Of a stretch of 64,000 nt of DNA, positions 55,393-63,750 are shown one piece after another. The notes under the pieces were generated by a model. That model was not told the DNA's origin. It did no database searches and worked only from the letters and a program-made list of their open reading frames with translations. The position numbers and the translations under genes are program-made. The DNA is from Streptosporangiaceae bacterium (GTDB lineage Bacteria > Actinomycetota > Actinomycetes > Streptosporangiales > Streptosporangiaceae). The first letter of the stretch is position 1, and each line of letters starts with the position of its first letter. Location: NCBI GenBank assembly GCA_019239975.1, contig JAFAZE010000031.1:1-64000 (forward strand). Reading direction: 5' to 3'.

Positions 55393-56723
55393 CCTCGGCC
55401 GCCGCTGGCAGCAGATCGGCCGCCCCGGTCCTGGAGCTGACCGGAACCGGTTTCTGCCTCCCGGGTCCGGCCGGAGTCTGCCGGAGTCGCGCCGAATTCT
55501 GGCGGATCGTCGCGGACGGGATCTGCTGCCTGACGCCATTCGAACTGCCCGGCCTGCCGCTGCGGCTGGCCGGGCAGGTACACGGCTTCGACGTGGTGGA
55601 GAGCGCCGGCATCGACGCCCGGCTCGCGGGCTGGGCGTCGCGGCCCGCGCGGCTGGCAATCGGCGCGGTCCACCAGGCGCTCGCTGACGCCGCCCTGCAT
55701 CCGTCCGGCCTGGACGAACGCAGCGTGATCATACTGGCCTCGCTGCAGTTCTCTTACTCGGAGGCAGAACGGCACCTGACCACCTACAGCCGGTACGGCG
55801 CGGCGGGGCTGAAGATTGATTACTGGCTCAACGGCACCTGCCCCAGCGTGCTGGGCACGGTGTGCAAAGCGCTGGGCCTCGAGTGCCCGACGCTCAGCAT
55901 CACCGGCTCGTGCAACGCCGCGGCCCGGGCGCTCCATGTCGCGCTGACCATGTTCCGCGCGGGCGAAATCGACCGTGCGGTGATCGTGGGCGCTGACGTC
56001 AGCCTCGACCCGGTCTTCGTGGCGAGCACCACCTACGAAAGCAGGCACGGCTTCCGGCCGGCGTCACTGTCCGCCGACCCGAGCTCGGTCCGGCCCCATG
56101 ACGAGGTCCAGGAGGGAAACGCCACCGGCGAGGGAGCGGTCGCCATCGTGCTGGAGACGCCGGAGGCCGCCGCCCGGCGCAGGGCTCTGGCGCCCGGGAA
56201 CCCGGTCCCGGCCGGGCTGCCGCTCCGGCTGTACGCGCGTACCTCCCGCCGCCATGGCGAGGCGCCGATCGTCAGCGGCGAGGCGGGCAACATCGCCGAC
56301 GACGTCGCGTATGTCCTTGCGCAGGCGGGCGCCACCTTGGCCGACGTCGGCTTCGTCAACGGGTACGCGGAAGGAAACCGTTCCGTTGAGGACCATTTCT
56401 GCGATGCGGTCCAGCGCATCCGGAAACGGCTCAGCTATCCCGGTGCGATCCTCCTCACCAACCAGGAGGCGGCCTTCGGGCATATCGCCGGCATCTCGGG
56501 ACTGATCAAAGTCGTTAGCTCGGCGCTGATGCTGGACCACGGCCTCGCCGGCCCCAGCGTCAACTGCCGGAAGCCCTACCACCGGCTCGCAGCCGAACCT
56601 GTGACAGGCGGCCCTGTCGCCGTAACGGCGAACCTGGCCCTGACGCTGTCCGCGGGCGCGGGCGGCGACGCCACCACCGTGCTGGTGGAACACCTCCCAA
56701 GACAAGGAAAAGACCGGTTATGA
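55389..56723 (+). CDS. FabF-type ketosynthase homologue lacking the first catalytic His
   Basis: 444 residues, KS fold. Cys175 is kept in ITGSCNAAARALH and the last His365 in EAAFGHIAGISG, but the first His motif reads FVNGYAEGN with Tyr326 in the His place and Glu360 in the Lys place. It shares the NG-x-A motif and QEA-x-FGH with the ketosynthase at 50668, so these two form a subgroup distinct from the first ketosynthase. ATGA overlaps on both sides. Confidence 0.85.
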   Translation: MTSAAAGSRSAAPVLELTGTGFCLPGPAGVCRSRAEFWRIVADGICCLTPFELPGLPLRLAGQVHGFDVVESAGIDARLAGWASRPARLAIGAVHQALADAALHPSGLDERSVIILASLQFSYSEAERHLTTYSRYGAAGLKIDYWLNGTCPSVLGTVCKALGLECPTLSITGSCNAAARALHVALTMFRAGEIDRAVIVGADVSLDPVFVASTTYESRHGFRPASLSADPSSVRPHDEVQEGNATGEGAVAIVLETPEAAARRRALAPGNPVPAGLPLRLYARTSRRHGEAPIVSGEAGNIADDVAYVLAQAGATLADVGFVNGYAEGNRSVEDHFCDAVQRIRKRLSYPGAILLTNQEAAFGHIAGISGLIKVVSSALMLDHGLAGPSVNCRKPYHRLAAEPVTGGPVAVTANLALTLSAGAGGDATTVLVEHLPRQGKDRL

Positions 56724-57913
56724 CCAGCAGCACGTGCCCATACCCGTTCAACCGGAACAGTCCCTTCGAGCCGGCGGCGGAATTTACCCGGTTGCGGCTC
56801 GAGGAACCAGTGACCCAGGTGATCCTGCCCAGCGGGGAGCCCGGCTGGGTCGTTTCCCGCTATCAGGATGTGGCGACCGTCCTCGAAGACAGCCGGTTTG
56901 GCCGCGCTGACCTGATGAAGCCGGATGCACCTACCTATTCCGGCGTCCAGCCACCCCCGGTGGTGGCGGCATCGATGGCCGCGATGGACCCCCCGGAACA
57001 CTCGAGGGTGAGGTCGATGGTCAACCGTGAGTTCACGGCCCGGCGAGTGGAATTGATGCGGCCGGTGATCCAGCGGTACGCCGACCAGATCGTCGCCGAC
57101 ATGGCTTCGCGCACGCCGCCGGCGGACCTCAGCGAGCAGCTGTCGTTCGACCTACCGGTCAAGGTGATCAGCGAGCTTCTCGGTGTTCCGCCGGTGGACA
57201 GAGACAAGTTCGGCCGCTGGTCACGCACGGCGGCGCAGCTCGACCGTGACCCCGGTGAGATCCTCGCGGCGGCGCAGGCACTGTACGAATACATGAACGG
57301 GCTGGTCGCGGACAAACGCAAGAACCTGGGAGCGGACCTTCTCAGCGCGCTGATCGCCCAGCACGGCGAGGATCACATGACGGATGTGGAACTCGTCATC
57401 ATGGGCCTGACCATGCTGCTCACCGGATACGCCACAACCAGTGTGGTGCTCACCTCATGCCTGGCCACGCTCCTCGCCATCCCGGCGCGGTGGGAGGAAC
57501 TACAGAAGAACCCATCGCTGGTGGCCGACGCCGCCGAGGAGGCTCTACGGCTCAATCCTCCCGGCAACGGCGGCATGATGCGCATTACCAGGCAGGAGGT
57601 GGAACTGGGCGGCGTGGTGATCCCCAGGGGCGTGATCGTGATGGCGGCGCTGGACTCGGCCAACCGCGATCCGGCGCGCTTTCCGGCGCCCGACAGCTAC
57701 GATCCGCGGCGGAGCGAGAACGCGCACCTGTCGTTCGGCCGTGGCATCCACTACTGCCTGGGCGCGGCGCTGGCCCGGGCCGAGATCCAGATCGCGGTCG
57801 AGACCCTGCTCCGCAGACTCCCCACGCTGCGTCTCGCCGTGCGCCCGGAGGACCTCGAGTTCAACGCGCACTCTCTGGAGGGCGGCGTGCGGTCCCTGCC
57901 GGTTACCTGGTAA
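56720..57913 (+). CDS. Cytochrome P450
   Basis: 397 residues, soluble bacterial P450. Heme-binding loop FGRGIHYCLGAALARAE with proximal Cys346, ExxR in EEALRL (Glu274, Arg277), and DPPEHSRVRSMVNREF. The I-helix reads LLTGYATTS, so the acid of the usual acid-alcohol pair is Ala238. That change is known in P450s that use non-standard oxygen activation or substrate-assisted chemistry. No ferredoxin gene is adjacent. It probably oxidises the product or an intermediate. Confidence 0.94.
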   Translation: MTSSTCPYPFNRNSPFEPAAEFTRLRLEEPVTQVILPSGEPGWVVSRYQDVATVLEDSRFGRADLMKPDAPTYSGVQPPPVVAASMAAMDPPEHSRVRSMVNREFTARRVELMRPVIQRYADQIVADMASRTPPADLSEQLSFDLPVKVISELLGVPPVDRDKFGRWSRTAAQLDRDPGEILAAAQALYEYMNGLVADKRKNLGADLLSALIAQHGEDHMTDVELVIMGLTMLLTGYATTSVVLTSCLATLLAIPARWEELQKNPSLVADAAEEALRLNPPGNGGMMRITRQEVELGGVVIPRGVIVMAALDSANRDPARFPAPDSYDPRRSENAHLSFGRGIHYCLGAALARAEIQIAVETLLRRLPTLRLAVRPEDLEFNAHSLEGGVRSLPVTW

Positions 57914-57947
57914 CGGCCGGCGCCAACCTGGAGGAAAGGACAACCGG

Positions 57948-58790
57948 ATGACCATGCCCGAGCTGGCGGGACTGGGGCGCACAGGCGCGGGACCTGTGCT
58001 GCAGCGAGACGACCGCGGCGGTGCCGCCCGTTTCCGCCTGAACCGGCCGCTCCGCAACAACTGCCTCAACAGCGACCTGTGCGACGCGCTGCTCGCGGGA
58101 CTGCTGGAGGCCAGCGCTGATCCTGCGGTCAGGGTGATCGTCATCACCGGCGCTGGTGATGCCTTCTGTTCCGGGGAAGAACTGGACACCGGCTACTCCG
58201 CTGTCCCCCAGGCCGCTGTCCCCCGAGCCGCCGCCGGCCAAGTGTGCCGGCAGATGCCCGATTTGCCCTATCTCCGGATCTGCGAGGCAATCCTGCATGC
58301 GCCGAAACCGGTTATCGCCGGAATCAACGGCGTATCGGCCGGCGCAGGGACCGAGATCGCGTGCGCGGCCGACTATCGCCTGGCCGCCGATACCGCCCGC
58401 ATCGGCAGTTTCCTGACCACCATGGGCCAGCTGGGCAACGCCGTCATGCTTCCCAGGGTCGTAGGGTGGGCACGGGCGACGGAGATCTATCTCACCGGAC
58501 GGCTTGTTCCTGCCGCTGAAGCAGCCGAGATCGGGCTGGTGAACCGCACCGTGGTGGCCGAGGATCTCGACGCCGAGCTGGACGTGCTCGCCGCGCGGCT
58601 GGCCAGCGGCCCCACCAAGGCGATCGGCATGTACAAGGAGCTGCGAGACCGGGCCTGGGGGCAGCCCGTGGAGTACGGCCTCCATCTGCAGGGCATCTAT
58701 CACCGCCGCGCGGACCGCGAATTGTCCGACGGCGCCGAGGGTGTTTCCGCGTTCCTGGAGGACCGGCTCCCGCGGTTCAGCGGCGAGTGA
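57948..58790 (+). CDS. Enoyl-CoA hydratase/isomerase (crotonase) family protein
   Basis: 280 residues, crotonase fold. Oxyanion-hole segments are DAFCSGEELD and GVSAGAGTEIACAADYRLA. The catalytic Glu of the GGGCE position is present (GAGTE), whereas the second Glu (usual QPE) is replaced in IGSFLTTMG, a pattern seen in isomerases and other crotonase activities. ATG 57948 follows GAGGAAAGGA. This is the only gene here that could catalyse hydration/dehydration of a CoA thioester, so it supports CoA-bound chemistry. Confidence 0.88.
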   Translation: MTMPELAGLGRTGAGPVLQRDDRGGAARFRLNRPLRNNCLNSDLCDALLAGLLEASADPAVRVIVITGAGDAFCSGEELDTGYSAVPQAAVPRAAAGQVCRQMPDLPYLRICEAILHAPKPVIAGINGVSAGAGTEIACAADYRLAADTARIGSFLTTMGQLGNAVMLPRVVGWARATEIYLTGRLVPAAEAAEIGLVNRTVVAEDLDAELDVLAARLASGPTKAIGMYKELRDRAWGQPVEYGLHLQGIYHRRADRELSDGAEGVSAFLEDRLPRFSGE

Positions 58791-58799
58791 GCTCCGTAC

Positions 58800-60245
58800 A
58801 TGCCAGATGAGATTCTGATCAGCACCGCACTCCTGCGGTCGGCCGGCGCGACGGCAGGGGTCGAGGGAAGCCGGCTGCCCGGCGGTGCTGAGGTGGCGCG
58901 GATCCTGCGACGGCTTGGCCTGGAGACGGCCATGGATCCGGGGACGGCGGCTTCCGGCGACGAGGAGGCGCCGGATATCTACTGCGTGCTGCAGACAGGC
59001 AACGAGGCCTTCGGGAGCAGGGACGCCGCCCCACCGCTCCAGCGCGAGACGATTCTGCGAACCGTTCGGGCGATGTCACGGCGCCGAACGGGACGCGTGA
59101 TCCTGATAACGGACTCCGGTCAGCACATCAATGTGTGGGCAGACCCAGCGCGCTCTGCCCAGCGGGCAGCCGACCTGCACTGGTTCCGCCACCTGACGGC
59201 GCGTGCGGCCGGGCACGGAATTACCGGCAACGAGGTCACGGTCGGCTATGCCCCGTTCCTCGGCCATCGGCTCAAGCCCGAACGTGAGCAGCAGTTCCTC
59301 GGCGGCCTCCTGATACCTCGCTTCGCGGTCCCGGACGACTTGACGGCCGCGCTGCGGATGCTGGCCTCCCGGGGAGCGGCGCACCTGGCGGGTGAGACCG
59401 TCCCGTTGACAGGCGGCATGAACACCCATCTGGTCCCGCCGAACGTTGCGAGAATGAGCCGACCGGTAACGGCTGGGAGGGCACCGGCCGGCAGCGGAGA
59501 TCCGTTCAGCATCGCCGGCCGTGTGGTGTTGCTGGCGGGCGCTACCAGCCGCACCGGAAGGGCGGTAGCGCGCGAACTGGCACGCCGCGGCGCCGCACTG
59601 GCCGTGGTGGCGCGCAGGCCGGAATCACTCGAACAGATCGTCGCTGAGTTGCGTGAGATCGGCGCGACCGCGTGGGGAATACCGGCGGATCTGACGGATC
59701 CGGGCAGCGCTGAGCTGGTCGTTGACCGGTTCTGGGACATCACCAGCGGGATTGACGTGATGATCTACGCCGCAGGCAAATTTGATTTCGATGTTATTGG
59801 TGATAATCGCGAACGCCGAGGGCGCATGCTGGGGATCAACCTGTGCTCATTCGCCGAGATGTGTGATGCTCTGGCGGAGCGCTGGATACTCACGCGGCGC
59901 CCAGGCACAGTTGTCAGCGTGGGAATGGCGCATGCGAACATGCCGGCAGTTCCTCATGTGCAGACATATGGATCGAGCAAGGCCGCGATGGTGGATCACA
60001 CACGGCTGCTCGCGGCGACTGGATCCCGCTACGGAATACGAGCCAACTCGGTATGTACCGGCGCTGTCCGCTGCCATGGCCAGCCAGACTGGTATGACGG
60101 AATGGCTGGGCTCGTCTGTTACCTGGCAAGTCCCGCGTCAAGCTACGTGACCGGCGCCGCGATAACGCTCGATGGTGACAGCGGCTTGGCGCACTCCGGG
60201 GCGCCGCTCAGGTACACGCACCGCGAGCAGTTGCTGGACTGGTAG
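58800..60245 (+). CDS. Tandem SDR fusion with both halves degenerate
   Basis: 481 residues, a full-length paralogue of the fusion at 52008 (shared LPGGAEV, YCVL-TGNEAFGS, QRAADLHWFR, VGYAPFLGHRL, YLASPASSYVTGA). In the C-terminal half, Tyr390 and Lys394 remain (TYGSSKAAM), but the glycine motif reads AGATSRTG (Arg251 for the middle Gly) and the catalytic Ser position holds Met (VSVGMAHANM). It may be a non-catalytic partner of the other fusion. Last gene of the cluster; its stop is 4 bp from the stop of the convergent response regulator. Confidence 0.83.
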   Translation: MPDEILISTALLRSAGATAGVEGSRLPGGAEVARILRRLGLETAMDPGTAASGDEEAPDIYCVLQTGNEAFGSRDAAPPLQRETILRTVRAMSRRRTGRVILITDSGQHINVWADPARSAQRAADLHWFRHLTARAAGHGITGNEVTVGYAPFLGHRLKPEREQQFLGGLLIPRFAVPDDLTAALRMLASRGAAHLAGETVPLTGGMNTHLVPPNVARMSRPVTAGRAPAGSGDPFSIAGRVVLLAGATSRTGRAVARELARRGAALAVVARRPESLEQIVAELREIGATAWGIPADLTDPGSAELVVDRFWDITSGIDVMIYAAGKFDFDVIGDNRERRGRMLGINLCSFAEMCDALAERWILTRRPGTVVSVGMAHANMPAVPHVQTYGSSKAAMVDHTRLLAATGSRYGIRANSVCTGAVRCHGQPDWYDGMAGLVCYLASPASSYVTGAAITLDGDSGLAHSGAPLRYTHREQLLDW

Positions 60246-60249
60246 CCGG

Positions 60250-60846
60250 TCACGTCAGAAGCTGCCGCCTGCTGGTCACGCCGAGCTTACTGAGCACGCG
60301 ATGCACATGGTTCTTGACTGTCTGCCTGGCCAGATACAGCTCACGAGCGATCTCTTCGTTTGAGTAACGGCGCAACAGGAGCGCGAGTATCTCTTGCTCG
60401 CGCCTGGTCAGGCCTACATCGCATTGCCAGGGACATTCCGCCTTAGCTGAGTCTACCGCGCCTTCGCCGAGAGCCAGCACCCGCTGGCCCGATAGCGTGC
60501 CCCGAATAGCGATGATCAGGTCATGGCAGTCAACGGTCTTGTGCACGTAGCTGTCGGCTCCAGCGCCCAGCGCTGAAATGACAGAGCGCGCTGAATTGTC
60601 TGCGGTGTAGATGAGAACTGCCATCGACGTGTGCTGCGATTTAAGCCGTCGGCACAGCTCCAGGCCGTCGTTGGAGGTATGCAGGTGTAGCTCGAGAACG
60701 GCGATGTCGGCGCCCTTCTGCGTGGCTTCCTGGAGCGCTGGTTCCGCAGCTGGGACTTCGGAGATCTCAGCCTGCAGTGAATCCTTGAGGAGGGCTGACA
60801 CCGCCAGCCGGACAACTGGGTTGCTGTCGATAAGCATTACATACAT
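60250..60846 (-). CDS. Orphan NarL-type response regulator with Glu at the phosphorylation site
   Basis: 198 residues: receiver domain (Asp7 in MLIDSNP, Lys103 in YVHKT) and C-terminal LuxR helix-turn-helix (LTRREQEILALLLRRYSNEE, TVKNHVHRVLSKLGVTSRR). The phospho-acceptor reads AVLELHL with Glu52 instead of Asp, and the acidic pair at the N-terminus is reduced to one Asp. Such receivers cannot be phosphorylated normally and may be constitutively active or ligand-controlled. It follows the next regulator by 3 bp and converges on the ketosynthase operon. Confidence 0.9.
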   Translation of the reverse strand: MYVMLIDSNPVVRLAVSALLKDSLQAEISEVPAAEPALQEATQKGADIAVLELHLHTSNDGLELCRRLKSQHTSMAVLIYTADNSARSVISALGAGADSYVHKTVDCHDLIIAIRGTLSGQRVLALGEGAVDSAKAECPWQCDVGLTRREQEILALLLRRYSNEEIARELYLARQTVKNHVHRVLSKLGVTSRRQLLT

Positions 60847-60849
60847 TGT

Positions 60850-61473
60850 TCAGTACCTCAAACGCGTGTACAGGTCGCTGCGGCTGGAGACGCCTAGTTT
60901 CCTGAAGATCGAGCTGACGTGGTTCTTCACCGTCTGCCTGCTCAGCTGAAGTTCCACCGCGATCTCATCGGTCCGGTACCGGCGCGCGAGAAGGCTGAGG
61001 ACATCTCTCTCGCGTACGGTGAGCGGCGTGCTGCCCAGCAGCACGCGATCCGGGCACACGCCCGCCTGCGGCGTGGCATCGATCAGCCAAACGCGCTCGC
61101 CGCGCAGCGTGCGCTCGATAGCATTCACAAGTTCGTCAATGGCAGTGGCCTTATGGACGAAGCTGGTAGCGCCGGATGCCAGCGCGGCGGCTACCGAGGC
61201 GTGCGATGCCCCAGCCGTATAGACGAGGACATAGGGCGGCTCTTCAAAGCGCTGCACCTGCCGGCACAGGCCTATGCCGGTGTTCTCACCAGGCAAGACC
61301 GGGTCGAGTACGACAAGATCGGGCTGCAGATCGCTAATGGAGTTCAGCGCACGCTCAGATGTGGCCGCGCCGCCGAGGACGCGTACGCCTGTTCGCCCCG
61401 CGAGGAGCATTGACAAGCCGAGCCGTACCGCCGGGTGGTTGTCGACGACAAAGATCGTGGTTTCAGCAGTCAA
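60850..61473 (-). CDS. Orphan NarL-type response regulator
   Basis: 207 residues. Receiver with Asp57 in DLVVLDPVLPGENTG and Lys108 in FVHKA; the N-terminal acidic pair is Asp-Asn (VVDNHPAVR). DNA-binding domain LTVRERDVLSLLARRYRTDE with SRQTVKNHVSSIFRKLGVSSR. No histidine kinase is adjacent. Upstream gene of a two-regulator operon; similar in sequence to the downstream regulator, so they may have arisen by duplication and act as a pair on the neighbouring cluster. Confidence 0.9.
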   Translation of the reverse strand: MTAETTIFVVDNHPAVRLGLSMLLAGRTGVRVLGGAATSERALNSISDLQPDLVVLDPVLPGENTGIGLCRQVQRFEEPPYVLVYTAGASHASVAAALASGATSFVHKATAIDELVNAIERTLRGERVWLIDATPQAGVCPDRVLLGSTPLTVRERDVLSLLARRYRTDEIAVELQLSRQTVKNHVSSIFRKLGVSSRSDLYTRLRY

Positions 61474-61938
61474 GGCCGCTGCCTTTCGTGTCAGGGAACT
61501 GTGGCGCCGGCCGCCACGGATCAGCCGGCCTGGCCCTCCGCCTTTGCTGAGTTAGCGAACGCCGCACTGCTGCCCGCTAAGAGTCCCCCTTCGCTGAGCA
61601 TTATCCATATTCGCGGCATGCGTGGGCTGCTTACCGTTTCCCTAAACTATTCCAGGCAACCGGACAACGGCTCCGGATAATCAAACAACGACCGGAAAGC
61701 CGGACATGCTGCAGAAGCACGACGACGCACAACCGCCGACATGGCGCGATGCGGTGGATACCGCTGATCACGGCCGCGGCATCATTGTTCGGTTTTTTGT
61801 TTATTGTTCCCGGCAATTCTTTCCCCTTGAGCACCTGCCAGGTGATGGCTAGCCTCCAGTCCGAGAGCTCTCTCGCACGCTGCGGCCGGTGATCGCGACC
61901 GCAGCCGACAGGTATCGAGTACCTAGGAGGAACCGCTC
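61474..61938. other. Divergent control region before the small secreted protein
   Basis: 465 bases with no gene seen. It includes an AT-rich tract (TTCGGTTTTTTGTTTATTG around 61789-61807), the perfect palindrome GAGAGCTCTC (61863-61872) and an inverted repeat GCTGCGG-N13-CCGCAGC (61879-61905) within 80 bp of the next start. It probably carries promoters for both the response regulators and the secreted protein. Confidence 0.55.
61879..61905. promoter_or_regulatory. Inverted repeat GCTGCGG-N13-CCGCAGC
   Basis: Perfect 7-bp arms ending 33 bp before the start of the small secreted protein, likely in its 5' leader. It could be an operator or leader hairpin. Confidence 0.35.
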
Positions 61939-62235
61939 ATGCGAATGCTCGGGAAGGTAGCGATGGTCCCCACCATCGCATCGGGGCTCATCGCCGCGGG
62001 CGCGGGCGCGGCAGCAGCGGCCACGCCCCACACGAATGCCTATCCAACGACCGTCATATACAGCCAGCGAATAGATTACTCACCCGGCGGCCGGACGACT
62101 CCGTACACGGCCCATGTAGGCGACGCCGTCAGCTGCTTTTCGTCGGCGCAAGCCGGCGGTGTCTGGTACGACTGCACCGACGAGACCCAAAGTGTCACTG
62201 GATGGATTCCGGGCACCGCCTTTGGCCAGAACTGA
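61939..62235 (+). CDS. Small secreted protein
   Basis: 98 residues with a Sec signal peptide (MRMLGKVAMVPTIASGLIAA then GAGAAAAATP, cleavage likely after the Ala run). The mature ~65 residues contain two Cys (SCFSSAQ, YDCTDET) that could form a disulfide, and end SVTGWIPGTAFGQN, reminiscent of small SH3-like secreted proteins of actinomycetes. A strong AGGAGG lies upstream. Function unknown; it precedes the sulfotransferase by 36 bp. Confidence 0.8.
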   Translation: MRMLGKVAMVPTIASGLIAAGAGAAAAATPHTNAYPTTVIYSQRIDYSPGGRTTPYTAHVGDAVSCFSSAQAGGVWYDCTDETQSVTGWIPGTAFGQN

Positions 62236-62271
62236 CATATAGCCGGGTGCCTTATGCGTGAAGGGATTTCC

Positions 62272-63750
62272 ATGTCAGACCTGTTGTCAGCCGCCGCATC
62301 GCAAGCCGTGGCCGCGGTATCCGGCGCTGCCGGTGAGCCTGCCGCGGGCCTGATCCTGGATGAACCTGTGGTTGTGCTGACCTCCGCGCGCTCGGGGTCG
62401 ACGCTGCTGCGGTTCATGCTCGACGCGCATCCGGCGCTCGCCTGCCCGGCAGAGACGAATGTGGTGAAGACGGCCGTCCAGCTAGCCGGAATCTGGCGGC
62501 TGCTGGGCGGCCGGAGCGGCGAGCGGGCCGAGGAAGCGGACACGATGGAGGTATCAAGAACACCCGACGGGCTCCCCGGGCCGGCGGCGGACGGGCTGCC
62601 CGTAGAGCCACCGGCCGGATTCCCCAGTGCGGCGGTGCCGGGCATCCGGTCGGTGCTGGACGCGATGTTCGCGGATTACCTGGTGCGGCACGGCAAGCGC
62701 CGGTGGTGCGAGAAGTCGCTCGGCACCGCCGAGGTCGCGGAGGCGTTCAGCCGGCTATACCCAAAGGTGAAGTTCCTGTGCCTGTACCGGCACTGCATGG
62801 ACGTGGTCGCCTCCGCTCTCGAGGCATGCCCGTGGGGCGTCTCCGGCTACGGTTTTGACCCGTACGTGAGCAACAACCCCGGCAATAACGCCGCCGCCCT
62901 GGCGCATTACTGGGCCGATCACACCGCCGCCATCCTCGAGTACGAACAGGCGCATCCCGCCCAGTGCCTGCGAGTGCATTACGAGGATCTCGTCACCGAT
63001 CCGCAGGTGACGGCCGACCGGATCTTCTCCTTCCTCGGCGTCGCCCAGGTGCCGGGGATTGGCGAGCGGTGCTTCAGCACCGAGCACGACCGGCTCGGGG
63101 CCGCAGACTACAAGATCTGGGCGACCGGCAAGATACGTGAGGACTCCGTCGGCCGGGGCGTTCAGGTGCCGGCGGGCGCGATCCCGGCACCGTTGCGCGG
63201 CGTGGTCAACGACCTGCTCGGCAAACTGGGCTACACCCACGTCGGGGCGGACTGGAACAACCAGGCCGGCAGGCCGGAACTGCGGCCCCGGCAGGCGGGG
63301 GCCGATTTCGAGCCGCCCGATGCGGGACCGGATCCAGGCCTCGATGAGCTGGAGGAACTGCTGACCGCGCGGATCAGCGCGAACCTGACCTCAAGCGGCC
63401 TGCTGAGGGCGAGCGGCCCGGGGCAGGTCGCGATCACCGCGCATTCGGCGCATGGCAGCGCGGGTGCCCGCACCTGGCACGTCGATCTTGAACGCGGCGT
63501 GCTCACCCGGCCCCGGGCCAGCGCAGCCGTAACGGGTGCCTGGCAGGTCACGGGAGACAGCCATGCATGGCTGTCGGTGCTGACCGGGCAGACGAATCTG
63601 GGTGTCGCCCTGCGCCGTGGTGAGTTGCGCTGCGGCGAAATCCCCGGTGCCGAGGCCACCAATTCGCGTGAGGACGTGCGCCTCATGACCATAGCCTGGC
63701 TACTCGGCCTGACCGCCTGCCGCCTGCCGCCTGACCGCCTGACCGCCTGA
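62272..63750 (+). CDS. Sulfotransferase with C-terminal SCP2-like domain
   Basis: 492 residues. The N-terminal domain is a PAPS-dependent sulfotransferase: 5'-phosphosulfate loop VLTSARSGSTLLRFML (residues 35-50) and the 3'-phosphate region FLCLYRHCMDVVAS, plus VHYEDLVTDPQ. A Pro/Gly-rich insertion lies between them. The last ~100 residues (TWHVDLERGVLT, DSHAWLSVLTGQTNLGVALRRGELR) resemble an SCP2/sterol-carrier-type lipid-binding domain. Start 62272 follows AAGGGATTTCC; ATG 62254 is also in frame. It may sulfate a hydrophobic product, possibly that of the cluster upstream. Confidence 0.82.
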   Translation: MSDLLSAAASQAVAAVSGAAGEPAAGLILDEPVVVLTSARSGSTLLRFMLDAHPALACPAETNVVKTAVQLAGIWRLLGGRSGERAEEADTMEVSRTPDGLPGPAADGLPVEPPAGFPSAAVPGIRSVLDAMFADYLVRHGKRRWCEKSLGTAEVAEAFSRLYPKVKFLCLYRHCMDVVASALEACPWGVSGYGFDPYVSNNPGNNAAALAHYWADHTAAILEYEQAHPAQCLRVHYEDLVTDPQVTADRIFSFLGVAQVPGIGERCFSTEHDRLGAADYKIWATGKIREDSVGRGVQVPAGAIPAPLRGVVNDLLGKLGYTHVGADWNNQAGRPELRPRQAGADFEPPDAGPDPGLDELEELLTARISANLTSSGLLRASGPGQVAITAHSAHGSAGARTWHVDLERGVLTRPRASAAVTGAWQVTGDSHAWLSVLTGQTNLGVALRRGELRCGEIPGAEATNSREDVRLMTIAWLLGLTACRLPPDRLTA

